Positions 34,967 to 42,669 of a DNA stretch of 64,000 nt are shown piece after piece. How positions within the stretch are numbered: position 1 is the first letter of the stretch; each line of letters opens with the position of its first letter. This DNA is from Rhodoplanes azumiensis (GTDB lineage Bacteria > Pseudomonadota > Alphaproteobacteria > Rhizobiales > Xanthobacteraceae), in assembly GCF_042682915.1 (NCBI RefSeq), contig NZ_JBHUIW010000004.1, positions 186,001 through 250,000 of the forward strand, given 5' to 3'. The position numbers and the translations under genes were made by a program. Under the pieces are notes generated by a model that did no database searches, was not told the origin of the DNA, and saw only the letters and a list, made by a program, of their open reading frames with translations.

Positions 34967-35923
34967 ATGTCGATTGAGCTGAGGGTGCCGTTCATCCCGG
35001 AAACGACGTTGCGAAAGCATCAGGTCTTCGAGGCCGCCGACAGCCGCTTCCGTTCCGCCGCCCGGCTTCGTCAGGCCCTGTGGCGCGAACAGAATGGCTG
35101 GCCGATCGGCGGCTACACCACTGCGCAGGGGAAGCGGCGGACCATCGGCAACTGCGTGAGCGCCAAAGCGGCCCAGGCTGGCGCCAACTTCATCCTGCCC
35201 GAGATCGCCCAGCTCGTTCGCCGCGAACTCGCCTATCGGGAAGATGGGGCGCTCTTCGACGAGGCTCGGCTGGTGGCCAACCTCCTGTCGTCGACGCCGG
35301 TCCTGTTCAACTCGCTGGGACCGCTGAAGCTCGACCTCAAGCTTGCAACGCGGGTCTTCCGGCGTCTCCTGCCGGGCTTCGTCCAGCGCGTCACGGACAT
35401 CCAGTTCGAGCATGCCCCCGACCGCGGCAGTCCTAGGTTTCTGGCCGACTACACGGCGTTCGATGCCCTCGTGAAGTGCAAAACACCCGCGGGCGCTGAC
35501 GGGTTCATCGCGATCGAGGTCAAGTATTCCGAGGGCATGAATGAGCCGGAGGCACGCCTGCGTGCCCGCTACGACCAGGTCTCGTCGGCCTGTGGCCTGT
35601 TCAAAGATGGCACCAGTGAAGCCCTGCGTGCCAATCCGCTGCAGCAGCTGTGGCGGCAACACATGTTGGCCCAGATGATGGTGAACGAGCGGCTCTACCC
35701 TATGGGCCGCTACGTCCTGATCGCGCCGATCCTCAACTCACGGGTGGCGCGTGCCGTCAACCTCTACCGCGACCACTTGGTCGATGCGGCCGACAAGGTG
35801 CCATTCGTGGACTTCTCGCTGGAAGCCGTGCTCACAGCCCTCAAGGAGGCCGGCGCCGCAGAGATCGCTGCGGTGCTCAACGAGCGCTACTGCGACTTCA
35901 GCTCCCTCCACGCCCTGATCTGA
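34967..35923 (+). CDS. PD-(D/E)XK nuclease (PGN_0703-like)
   Basis: A 318-residue protein. The central FLADYTAFDALVKC followed by GFIAIEVKYSEGM supplies the D ... E-X-K catalytic pattern of the PD-(D/E)XK fold, near residues 150-190. The conserved-looking LLSSTPVLFNSLGPLKLD precedes it. I associate this with the PGN_0703 group of putative restriction endonucleases from memory. No methyltransferase is adjacent, so it may be a Type IV-like or stand-alone defence nuclease. It is followed by ardC, so the island carries both nuclease and anti-restriction functions. Confidence 0.7.
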   Translation: MSIELRVPFIPETTLRKHQVFEAADSRFRSAARLRQALWREQNGWPIGGYTTAQGKRRTIGNCVSAKAAQAGANFILPEIAQLVRRELAYREDGALFDEARLVANLLSSTPVLFNSLGPLKLDLKLATRVFRRLLPGFVQRVTDIQFEHAPDRGSPRFLADYTAFDALVKCKTPAGADGFIAIEVKYSEGMNEPEARLRARYDQVSSACGLFKDGTSEALRANPLQQLWRQHMLAQMMVNERLYPMGRYVLIAPILNSRVARAVNLYRDHLVDAADKVPFVDFSLEAVLTALKEAGAAEIAAVLNERYCDFSSLHALI

Positions 35924-36001
35924 CCGTCGGCCGTCGCCGCAATGCTTCGCTCGGCCGGCGAACGCGATCGGCCGAGCGCACTGCGTATAGGGGGAGTTCA
36001 A

Positions 36002-36943
36002 ATGGCCGGCAGCCGCTTCGACATCCAAGCGCACATTACCGACCAGATCGTCAGCATGTTGGCCGAAGCCAAAGGGACGACGGACCTGCCGTGGCATACG
36101 TCCGGCGGACTGCACCGTCCGCTTAACGTCCTCACCGGCAAACCCTACCGCGGAGTCAACATCCTGGCGCTTTGGATGGCCGCCGCACAGCGGGGATATC
36201 GGTCCGGCAGATGGGGAACCTATCGCCAGTGGAACAAGGTCGGCGCGCAGGTCCGCAAGGGCGAGAACGCGGCCTTCGTCGTCTTCTACCGAGACCTTCC
36301 CGGAAACGTCGTCACCGGATCGGATGCCGACGACGATAGCGAGAGAAACAAGCTCCGGGTCCTCGCACGGGCTTCAGCGGTGTTCGCGGCCGAACAGGTT
36401 GACGGCTATGACCCTCCGGCCGCACCACGGGCGAGTCATGTGGTCACGCACGCGCGGGCCGAGCACTTGGTCGCGCGGAGCGGAGCCACCGTCGTTCATG
36501 GCGGCGAGCGGGCCTATTACACGATCGCGACCGACAGCATTCATTTGCCATCGCCGACTGCCTTCATCGGCACGTCCACGAGCTCCCCGACGGAGTCCTA
36601 TTACGCCGTCCTCTTCCACGAGCTCACACACTGGACGGGACACGAGACCCGCTGCAATCGTCAGCTCGGGAGGCGCTTCGGCCTAGACGCCTACGCGATG
36701 GAGGAACTCGTCGCCGAACTGGGCGCCGCGTTCTTGTGTGCCGATCTCGGGATCACCGCTTCGCCGCGACCCGACCACGCCCACTACATCGCGAGCTGGC
36801 TCGACGTCCTCAAGCGCGACAAGCGGGCGATCTTCGCTGCCGCGTCCAAAGCCTCAGCAGCGGTCGACTTCTTGATGCCAGGGTTGGAGGCACCACGCCG
36901 GCACGCCGAGGCGCCCTCGGTCGTTCAGGTGGGGACACAATGA
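36002..36943 (+). CDS. ardC: ArdC-family antirestriction protein
   Basis: A 313-residue two-domain protein. The N-terminal domain (about 10-110, WHTSGGLHRPLNVLTGKPYRG then TYRQWNKVGAQVRKGE) is the ssDNA-binding ArdC_N domain found on plasmids. The C-terminal half is a zincin metallopeptidase-like domain with H206-E-L-T-H210 (HELTHWTGH) and a downstream Glu helix (MEELVAELGAAFLC). ArdC proteins protect incoming single-stranded DNA against host restriction during conjugation. This supports a conjugative or mobilisable past. ATG 36002 follows a GGGGGAG site. Confidence 0.88.
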   Translation: MAGSRFDIQAHITDQIVSMLAEAKGTTDLPWHTSGGLHRPLNVLTGKPYRGVNILALWMAAAQRGYRSGRWGTYRQWNKVGAQVRKGENAAFVVFYRDLPGNVVTGSDADDDSERNKLRVLARASAVFAAEQVDGYDPPAAPRASHVVTHARAEHLVARSGATVVHGGERAYYTIATDSIHLPSPTAFIGTSTSSPTESYYAVLFHELTHWTGHETRCNRQLGRRFGLDAYAMEELVAELGAAFLCADLGITASPRPDHAHYIASWLDVLKRDKRAIFAAASKASAAVDFLMPGLEAPRRHAEAPSVVQVGTQ

Positions 36944-37599
36944 GAACGTACGCGATCGGCGACGTTCACGGCATGGTGTACCTGCTCCGCCGCTTGATCA
37001 GCCGCTGCCTTCAGGATGGCAGAGGCAATGCCCTGAGATTCGTTATGCTGGGCGACTACGTTGACCGCGGTGCGGATGCGAAGGAGGCGGTCCAGCAACT
37101 CCTTCATCTGCAGAAGAAGCGGCCCGCTAAGTTCATCTGCCTGCGCGGCAATCATGAAGCGCTCCTGCTCGCCGCATCCGAAGATGCCGCGGCCGAACAG
37201 CAGTGGCTTCGGAACGGCGGAGCAGCCACCCTTCGCAGCTACGGTGTCGAGCATGCCAGGGACCTCCCTGCAGAGCACCTCGAATGGCTCAAAACGCTCC
37301 CGACTACCCACGACGACGGGCTGCGGCTGTTCGTCCATGCCGGCATCGACCCGGGCAAATCCATCCACCAACAGGCGGAGCACGATCTTCTTTGGATCCG
37401 CGATCGCTTTCTGAAGGACAAGCGCGACCACGGACGATTCGTCGTCCACGGTCACACGCCACTGTCAGAGGGCTTGCCCGACCTTCACCCAAACCGCGTC
37501 AATCTCGACACCGGCGCTGGCTATAGGGGACCGCTGACGGCCGCTGTTTTCGACGGCGTGAGCGCACGACCGATTCGGTTCATCCAGGCGGTGCCGTGA
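36940..37599 (+). CDS. PPP-family metallophosphatase
   Basis: A 219-residue serine/threonine-phosphatase-like enzyme with the full motif series GDVHG (7-11), GDYVDRG (about 38-44), GNHE (about 69-72), a mid His and HGHT (about 171-174). These residues bind a dinuclear metal centre; substrates of bacterial PPP phosphatases include phosphoproteins and dinucleoside polyphosphates. Its ATG overlaps the ardC stop (ATGA), so it travels with the antirestriction gene. Similar phosphatases occur in phages (lambda type). Confidence 0.88.
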   Translation: MRTYAIGDVHGMVYLLRRLISRCLQDGRGNALRFVMLGDYVDRGADAKEAVQQLLHLQKKRPAKFICLRGNHEALLLAASEDAAAEQQWLRNGGAATLRSYGVEHARDLPAEHLEWLKTLPTTHDDGLRLFVHAGIDPGKSIHQQAEHDLLWIRDRFLKDKRDHGRFVVHGHTPLSEGLPDLHPNRVNLDTGAGYRGPLTAAVFDGVSARPIRFIQAVP

Positions 37600-37728
37600 C
37601 GGCTCGAGCCACTCAACTTCGCCGCCACGCGCTTAGGCGTATACATCCAGTTGTTGAGCCCGATCGATCTTGGGCTGAGATTTCTTGGCCCACCTACTCC
37701 GATCGACCTTCGCCCATACTCCGGGCTT

Positions 37729-37989
37729 CTACTTAGGTCGCCGACCGCTCTTCAACGGTTCTGGTTTTCGATCGCCGCGTGACGGTTCGGCCAGGAGATC
37801 GCAGATGTCTGCCCCGAGGGCACTGGCCAGCTTCTCCAGCAGCCCGATCGTCGGGTTTTCTGAAGCGCCTTCCAGACGCGATACGTAGGACACATCGACG
37901 TTCGCGTCGACCGCTAGGCTCTCCTGCGAAAGCTGCCGGCTGACCCTCAGGCGCCTCAGATTCCAGGCAATTCGTTTCGCCGCCCTCAT
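37729..37989 (-). CDS. XRE-family HTH regulator
   Basis: An 86-residue Cro/CI-type repressor. The helix-turn-helix is at about 18-42 (LSQESLAVDANVDVSYVSRLE), followed by the conserved NPTIGLLEKLASALGADICDLL. The basic tail (GDRKPEPLKSGRRPK) is short. Being divergent from the GYF-domain gene, with 133 bp between, it may control its own promoter and that operon. Confidence 0.85.
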   Translation of the reverse strand: MRAAKRIAWNLRRLRVSRQLSQESLAVDANVDVSYVSRLEGASENPTIGLLEKLASALGADICDLLAEPSRGDRKPEPLKSGRRPK

Positions 37990-38122
37990 AGAGCGATGGG
38001 AGCGATGTTGCCCCGGATTTATCCATGGATTATGGTCCTACCATTATCGACGCTCGGGCGGGGCGCTGAAAATTTCGACGGGGGTCGAACGAATTCGCCC
38101 GAGAACGGCGCATGGGGGAACG

Positions 38123-38674
38123 ATGAGCGACACGACATCTACGCCTGCCGCCTCAGACGAATGGTTCTACACGCTTGGGGGGCAACGTCTTGGGCCGATC
38201 AGCAGCTCGGCTCTTCGTCAACTGCTTGACGAATACAAGATCGATGCCGAAACGCCGGTTTGGCGAAAAGGCCAGACGAGTTGGATCCCCCTTCGTGAGA
38301 CCGAATTCGGGCTGCTGCTCGGTGGAGTTCCGCCGCCCGTTGCTTCAGCTAACATAAACAACAGCTTCGTTTGGGCGCTCGCGGTTATGCCAATCGTATA
38401 TGTCATCGTGACCGCGGTGCTGCAGGTCCTCATGTCTTCGCAGGAGCTGTTCACACTCATCAGCCTGGTGCTTCCCTTCGGGGTCAACGCAGCCCTCTGT
38501 TTGCTCGATCTGAGCCAATTGAAGCGCGCGGGATACAGCGATGGCTTCCTCACGCTCTGGGCCTTGATCCTCGCTCCCGTCTACCTGTTTGTGCGCGCCA
38601 AACGGATCGGGCACACGCCGACATACGCGATCACGTGGGTCGTCACCTTCGCCATCTCCGTGCTCCTCAGCTGA
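38123..38674 (+). CDS. GYF_2-domain membrane protein
   Basis: A 183-residue protein. Residues about 12-65 form a GYF_2 (DUF4339) domain: EWFYTLGGQRLGPISSSALRQ... TPVWRKGQTSWIPL. Four hydrophobic segments follow (about 80-180). GYF_2 domains bind proline-rich peptides and are common on bacterial membrane proteins of unknown role. The next gene begins 12 bases later and is also a small membrane protein, so the two may act together. Confidence 0.8.
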   Translation: MSDTTSTPAASDEWFYTLGGQRLGPISSSALRQLLDEYKIDAETPVWRKGQTSWIPLRETEFGLLLGGVPPPVASANINNSFVWALAVMPIVYVIVTAVLQVLMSSQELFTLISLVLPFGVNAALCLLDLSQLKRAGYSDGFLTLWALILAPVYLFVRAKRIGHTPTYAITWVVTFAISVLLS

Positions 38675-38686
38675 ACCGAGTTTACG

Positions 38687-39115
38687 ATGAGCGACGAAAC
38701 GTTCGCGCTTCTCGCGCTGCTCTTGGGCACGTTGATCCTTACCGCGATCTACGTAACACCGACCTTTATCGCCTTTCGGCGTTGCCACCCCAATCGTTGG
38801 CTGATCGCGGTGATCAACATCGTTTTCGGCGGAACTCTCCTGGGATGGCTGATTGCGCTGGTCTGGGCGCTGAAGGCCTTTCACATCGATGACGCGCAAA
38901 CGCGCGGCGGGGAGTCGGGTCTCAATCTCTTCATTAACGATCCCAAGAAAATCGAGATCTTACCGTCGAGCACGGTACCGCCTGTTCCGACCGGAGCATC
39001 ATTCGGCATTGCCGCCGAAATCGAACAGCTGCACCGGCTGCTACACCAAGGAGCTGTGACGCAAACTGAGTTCGACAGCATGAAGGCGAGACTCCTCAGG
39101 AAGTCCGATCCATAA
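38687..39115 (+). CDS. Superinfection-immunity-like membrane protein with SHOCT tail
   Basis: A 142-residue protein. Two transmembrane segments flank a short polar turn (TFIAFRRCHPNRWLIAVINI then GGTLLGWLIALVWALKAF), the pattern of the superinfection immunity family (Imm of T4-like phages). After a linker, the C-terminal 30 residues (IEQLHRLLHQGAVTQTEFD...) match a SHOCT oligomerisation motif. A role in blocking phage DNA entry is suggested by the family but is not proven here. Confidence 0.75.
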   Translation: MSDETFALLALLLGTLILTAIYVTPTFIAFRRCHPNRWLIAVINIVFGGTLLGWLIALVWALKAFHIDDAQTRGGESGLNLFINDPKKIEILPSSTVPPVPTGASFGIAAEIEQLHRLLHQGAVTQTEFDSMKARLLRKSDP

Positions 39116-39383
39116 TCGCGCCTAGAACATCCCGGACTCGCGGTGCAGACGTATATTGCTCGGCGGAACCTCTAGTACAAGAAGATGTACGGCTCTGGGT
39201 CTTCGATGCCGAACGACGCTAGACCCATTAGCGTTCTTGACTGCCATCCCGCTATTTCTCGACTGTACCAGTCGTTTGCGGTCTGTTCTGGACGGAGCCG
39301 GACCGCGCCGCGATCGCGTTGGGGGACGACTTGTCAGCCCGGCTCCAGCCTGGAAACGTTTGCACTGAATTTCCGAAGACGTC

Positions 39384-39411
39384 GTAACCGGATCAGGCTC
39401 TGCCGCGAACT
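39384..39411 (+). promoter_or_regulatory. ECF-sigma promoter of the cusF-like gene
   Basis: GTAACC at 39384-39389, 16 bases, CGAACT at 39406-39411, ending 64 bp before the ATG at 39476. It is one of five exact matches to GTAACC-N16-CGAA(C/A)T in the copper cluster. The rest of the 360-bp gap 39116-39475 shows no gene. Confidence 0.72.
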
Positions 39412-39475
39412 AGCTTCTGATGGAGCACCGGGGGGTGCCCCTGAATCATGGGCCAGGACCCGAACAGGAGCAGAC

Positions 39476-39868
39476 ATGCCAAAGATCGCCGTTTCCGTTT
39501 TCGCACTTCTAGTAGGGGCCACTGCCGGCCCCGGCGTGGCCGCGGCCGAGCCGCACGAGATGCCGTGGATGAGTGCCCGGGTGGTGCGGGTGGACAATGC
39601 GTCGGGTTCGGCGACGATCTTCCACGGGCCGATCGAGAGCACCGGAATGCCCGCGATGACGATGACGCTCGGCGCGGCCGAACCGAACCTCGTGGCCGGC
39701 CTGCAGGAGGGTCAGGAAATCGAGTTCCGGGTCGCCGGGGAGAAGAAGATCATCGCGGTTCGGAAGCCGGCCGCCGACAAGAAGTCGCCGGCTGCCGACA
39801 AGAAGGCCGGCTCCGGGCACACTCACGGTTCGAGCAGTGGCCACGGGCACGGTGGTCACAGCCACTGA
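39476..39868 (+). CDS. CusF-like periplasmic copper-binding protein
   Basis: A 130-residue secreted protein (signal to about residue 24). The core is the CusF_Ec small beta-barrel: ARVVRVDNASGSATIFHGPIES then TGMPAMTMTL, with the Met/His/Trp-type Cu(I)/Ag(I) site (W31, H50, M58, M61, M63 are candidates). A Lys/Pro linker leads to a His-rich tail (GHTHGSSSGHGHGGHSH) that could bind further metal. CusF hands periplasmic Cu(I) to the CusCBA efflux pump, whose genes lie downstream on the other strand. Expression is probably under the ECF sigma factor. Confidence 0.88.
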   Translation: MPKIAVSVFALLVGATAGPGVAAAEPHEMPWMSARVVRVDNASGSATIFHGPIESTGMPAMTMTLGAAEPNLVAGLQEGQEIEFRVAGEKKIIAVRKPAADKKSPAADKKAGSGHTHGSSSGHGHGGHSH

Positions 39869-39895
39869 CCGGGCGGCTTCCGACCGCGCGGCCGG

Positions 39896-40363
39896 TCAGA
39901 GTGCGCGACTCCCGCGGTAACGCCCGAAACTGCGAGACCCGGCGGTCCCGAACAGGAGCACCTCGTAGGTCTCCTCGGGGCCACCCTCCATACCGGGCGA
40001 CCCGGACGGCATTCCGGGCACCGCGTGTCCTCTCACGGCCGGTGCTTCAGCGAGGAGCCGAAGCACCGCATTCGCGGGCACATGCCCCTCGACCACGTAG
40101 GTGCCAATCTCGGCGGTGTGGAGGACTGGAGGTCGGTCGGGATACCGAACCGTGTCTTGATGCTCGTCATCTCCGGCACGTCGATGACCCCGAACGGGAA
40201 TGCCGGCCTGCTCGATGTGGCGAGCCCAAGCGCGACAGCAGCCACACGCCGCGTCCTTGTAGACGGTCATGGCCTCGGCGCTCCGGGCCTCACCGAGGAC
40301 GCCGAGGCCAGCCGCCGATCCGAGGAGGGCAATCGCGGCGCGGCGGCTGATCACTCGTGTCAC
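39896..40363 (-). CDS. DUF411 metal-binding protein with two compensating frameshifts
   Basis: About 155 residues from GTG 40363 (or 40354). A Tat-like leader (SRRAAIALLG) precedes the DUF411 signature VYKDAACGCCRAW, and the later part (TYVVEGHVPANAVLRLLAEAPAVRGHAVPGMPSGSPGMEG, quoted in part) is normal. The middle, about 23 codons between 40191 and 40121, is out of frame: the family-like reading VIDVPEMTSIKTRFGIPTDL lies in another frame. One extra base near 40191 and one missing base near 40122 restore the frame. The conserved CHT motif is thereby altered to LHT. This may be real damage or two sequencing errors. Confidence 0.75.
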   Translation of the reverse strand: MTRVISRRAAIALLGSAAGLGVLGEARSAEAMTVYKDAACGCCRAWARHIEQAGIPVRGHRRAGDDEHQDTVRYPDRPPVLHTAEIGTYVVEGHVPANAVLRLLAEAPAVRGHAVPGMPSGSPGMEGGPEETYEVLLFGTAGSRSFGRYRGSRAL

Positions 40364-40377
40364 AACGCGATCTGATA

Positions 40378-40587
40378 TCAGGTGCGGACGTGCAACATCG
40401 GGAACTTCGGGCCACCCTGATAGCGGCATTCGAAGCCGCCGGGATGCTTCAGTGCGACGTGGGGAGCGGTCTGCTGTTCGATCGTGCTCTTGGTCGGCGC
40501 CCAATTGGTATTGCCGGCGTAAGCCGTCCCGGACAACACCAACACCGGGGCGAACAGGGTTGCAGCGAAGAGGGCTTTCTTGAACAT
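40378..40587 (-). CDS. Small secreted YQGGP-motif protein (single copy)
   Basis: A 69-residue protein: signal peptide of about 24 residues (ending in AYA), then a 45-residue mature chain with one Cys and the C-terminal ECRYQGGPKFPMLH. The YQGGPxxPxxH motif recurs twice in the protein encoded at 50075-50305, and both genes have an exact ECF-type promoter. His, Met and Cys in the tail could bind copper. No known family is recognised. Confidence 0.7.
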   Translation of the reverse strand: MFKKALFAATLFAPVLVLSGTAYAGNTNWAPTKSTIEQQTAPHVALKHPGGFECRYQGGPKFPMLHVRT

Positions 40588-40629
40588 TGTCTTGCTCCGT
40601 CATCGGCGCTCGTTGCGCCGTCATAAAAG

Positions 40630-40657
40630 AGTTCGGAGCCTCAATCTTTTCGGTTAC
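40630..40657 (-). promoter_or_regulatory. ECF-sigma promoter of the small YQGGP gene
   Basis: On the minus strand GTAACC (40657-40652), 16 bases, CGAACT (40635-40630), 42 bp before the ATG at 40587. It could also drive the DUF411 gene that follows. Confidence 0.72.
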
Positions 40658-40719
40658 AATTGACGTCTTCTCCAGGGCAAGTTTCAGCGTCCGTAGAACA
40701 ACCTAGTCGGGACCCGACG

Positions 40720-42174
40720 TCACTTCCCGTCGGGCGTGCGCAGGCCGTGCCAGACGTCGCGCACCTGATGATAGTGGGTGTCCGGCTCGTAGCTCGGCGT
40801 GCCGAGCGCGAGGCTCTTGTGGTCGAGCCTCCCGACCGTCGCGAGCATCGTGTAGGAGGCGACCACGCGATCGCGCTGGGCGACGATCAGGCGCGAGCGC
40901 GCCTGCGTCAGGTCCTGCTGCGAGTTCAGCACTTCGAGGGTGGTGCGCTGGCCGGCCTGGGCCTCGCGGCGCACGCCCTCGAGCGCGATGGTGGCGGCTC
41001 GCACCTCGGCCTCGCTCGCCGTCAGGGCAATCTTGGCGCCCTCGTTGCTGACCCAGGCCGCGACCGCGGCGGTGTTGATCTGGGTGCGCACGCGATCGAG
41101 CACGATCCGGGTCTGCGACAGCACCTCTTTCGACTGGCGCACCTGCGCCGCGGCGGTGCCGCCGTCGTAGATCGGGATGTTGAGGTTGGCGGTCAGCGAG
41201 GCCTGATCCGAGCCCTTCATGTCGAGCGACGTCGGGTCGGTGTTGCGCTCCCTCATCAACGTGCCTTGCGCACTCAGGGTGGGATAGAGCACGCCCTCGG
41301 CGACCTTCACGGCGTAGACGGCGACGTCGATGTCGTAGGTCGCGCCCATCACGGCCGGGTTTTCGCGCCGCGACTGCGCGATCGTCTCGTCGCGGCTCTT
41401 CGGCAGCAGGCGATCGATCGGATCGGCCGCGGTCAACCGCCCCGGCGCGATGCCGACGACCTGCTCGAACGTGGCCTGGCTCACGGCCAGCGTTACCTCG
41501 GCGGCGTTGAGATCGGCAGTGCCGCGGGCGAGCCGCGCCTCGGCCTGGGCGACGTCGGTCGGCGTCACGTCGCCGGCCTCGAGTCGCTTGCGCGTGGTGG
41601 CGAGCGTCTCGCGCAGGAACGTCACGTTCGTCCGCTGCGCCTCGACCAACGACTGGTTGGCGACCACGTTCATGTAGGCCGTGACGGCGTCGAGCAGGAC
41701 CGACTGCTCGACCCCGCGCAGGGCCTCCTTGCCGGACAGCACCTGCGACTCCGCCTGGCGGACGAGATTGCCGGTGCGGAACCCATTGAACAGTGTCTGC
41801 GAAATGGTGAGCTGCGCCGTGTAGCCACGCAGCGTCGCCCGCTCGGTGTCGCCCCCGGGGATTAAATTCCGGACGGCGATCAGGCTCGGGGTGAGATTGG
41901 CGTTGATCTGCGGCCGGTAACCGGACAGCGCGATCGAGACGTTCTCGTCGGTGCCACGCTGGCGTGCCCGCTCGGCATTGAGCACCGGATTGGTCTGGTA
42001 GGCCCGCGTGAGTGCGCCCGGCAGCGTCTCGGCGGAAGCAGGCAGCACTAGAGCCGCCATGAAGGCCGCGATCCGCACCACTCGTCCGACCGCTTGTAGG
42101 GTTCGTCCGTGTCGCTCGAATATCGACGCCCCCGACCATCGGGGGCGTCGATCACGCGTGTGGTCAGTATACAT
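40720..42174 (-). CDS. TolC-family outer-membrane channel (CusC-like role)
   Basis: A TolC-type protein of up to 484 residues with the two internally repeated coiled-coil halves (LPGALTRAYQTNPVLNAERAR at the start, TIAQSRRENPAVMGATYDID in the second half) and YDGGTAAAQVRQSKE / LNSQQDLTQARSRL motifs. It should provide the outer-membrane exit for the CusBA pump. The ATG at 42174 overlaps the preceding gene but gives a long, basic, unusual lead and places a strong hairpin within the coding region. A start nearer MAALVLPASAET (about 42060) would give a clean signal peptide. I leave the longer frame as the outer limit. Confidence 0.88.
   Translation of the reverse strand: MYTDHTRDRRPRWSGASIFERHGRTLQAVGRVVRIAAFMAALVLPASAETLPGALTRAYQTNPVLNAERARQRGTDENVSIALSGYRPQINANLTPSLIAVRNLIPGGDTERATLRGYTAQLTISQTLFNGFRTGNLVRQAESQVLSGKEALRGVEQSVLLDAVTAYMNVVANQSLVEAQRTNVTFLRETLATTRKRLEAGDVTPTDVAQAEARLARGTADLNAAEVTLAVSQATFEQVVGIAPGRLTAADPIDRLLPKSRDETIAQSRRENPAVMGATYDIDVAVYAVKVAEGVLYPTLSAQGTLMRERNTDPTSLDMKGSDQASLTANLNIPIYDGGTAAAQVRQSKEVLSQTRIVLDRVRTQINTAAVAAWVSNEGAKIALTASEAEVRAATIALEGVRREAQAGQRTTLEVLNSQQDLTQARSRLIVAQRDRVVASYTMLATVGRLDHKSLALGTPSYEPDTHYHQVRDVWHGLRTPDGK
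42122..42152. repeat. Perfect 14-bp hairpin at the start of the tolC-like gene
   Basis: ATCGACGCCCCCGA at 42122-42135 and its exact complement at 42139-42152 with a 3-nt loop. It follows the stop of the ATDPD-repeat gene by 12 bases on the minus strand and precedes the likely real start of the TolC-like protein. It may act as a terminator or attenuator between the two, although no T-run follows. Confidence 0.65.
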
Positions 42175-42571
42175 TGTTTTCCGTTCGGAGCCGGTTTCTG
42201 ATGCGCGGATCGGGATCGGTTCCGGGAGTGTACGAGCCGAAGCCGGCTGCCGCCTCGGTCCTGCCACGGAGCGTCGTCCGCGGCAGGACCGCGTCCATAT
42301 GAGACAGAGCCGCATGCTCTTGCCCGAGGCGACCATAGATGAATGCGTCGGGGTCAGTGGCGTAACGGCCGGACGCGACCGCTACGGTCGGGATACCCAC
42401 ACTCGTCCGGGGCAACACGGCATTGGGATGCGCCAGCGCTGCGTGCTCCTGAGACAGTCGCGAGTAGATCACCGGGTCGGGATCGGTCGCGTACTGCTGG
42501 GCAAGAGAGGGAGCAACGCCGGCCAACGAAATGGCGACGGCGGCGAGCAGCGTATTCCGGATCGAGTCCAT
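42164..42571 (-). CDS. Secreted ATDPD-repeat protein
   Basis: A 135-residue protein: signal peptide (about 1-25), then two nearly identical 30-residue repeats. Residues 27-56 begin YATDPDPVIYSRLSQEHAAL and 70-99 begin YATDPDAFIYGRLGQEHAAL; both end in AVLPRT. A shortened third copy lies at about 114-129 (YTPGTDPDPRIRNRL). There is no Cys; the repeats hold acidic pairs and His that might bind metal. AAGGAG precedes the ATG, and an exact ECF-type promoter lies 48 bp upstream. The family is not recognised. Confidence 0.78.
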   Translation of the reverse strand: MDSIRNTLLAAVAISLAGVAPSLAQQYATDPDPVIYSRLSQEHAALAHPNAVLPRTSVGIPTVAVASGRYATDPDAFIYGRLGQEHAALSHMDAVLPRTTLRGRTEAAAGFGSYTPGTDPDPRIRNRLRTENNVY

Positions 42572-42618
42572 TGTGTTTCTCCTTGTGTCAGAAAGCTTCG
42601 TGTCTGCTTTCAAATAGT

Positions 42619-42646
42619 ATTTCGCACAGGAGAAGCGCGCGGTTAC
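42619..42646 (-). promoter_or_regulatory. ECF-sigma promoter of the ATDPD-repeat gene
   Basis: On the minus strand GTAACC (42646-42641), 16 bases, CGAAAT (42624-42619). It overlaps the end region of the cupredoxin gene's downstream flank and points at the gene starting at 42571; the tolC-like gene may share it. Confidence 0.72.
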
Positions 42647-42669
42647 ACCGCTTGTGCTTTTCGATGACG

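Noticed and set aside
39866..39898. TGACCGG/CCGGTCA inverted repeat at the cusF-like/DUF411 convergence as a terminator
   Set aside because: Only 7-bp arms with a 19-nt loop that include the stop codons; too weak to list as a terminator.
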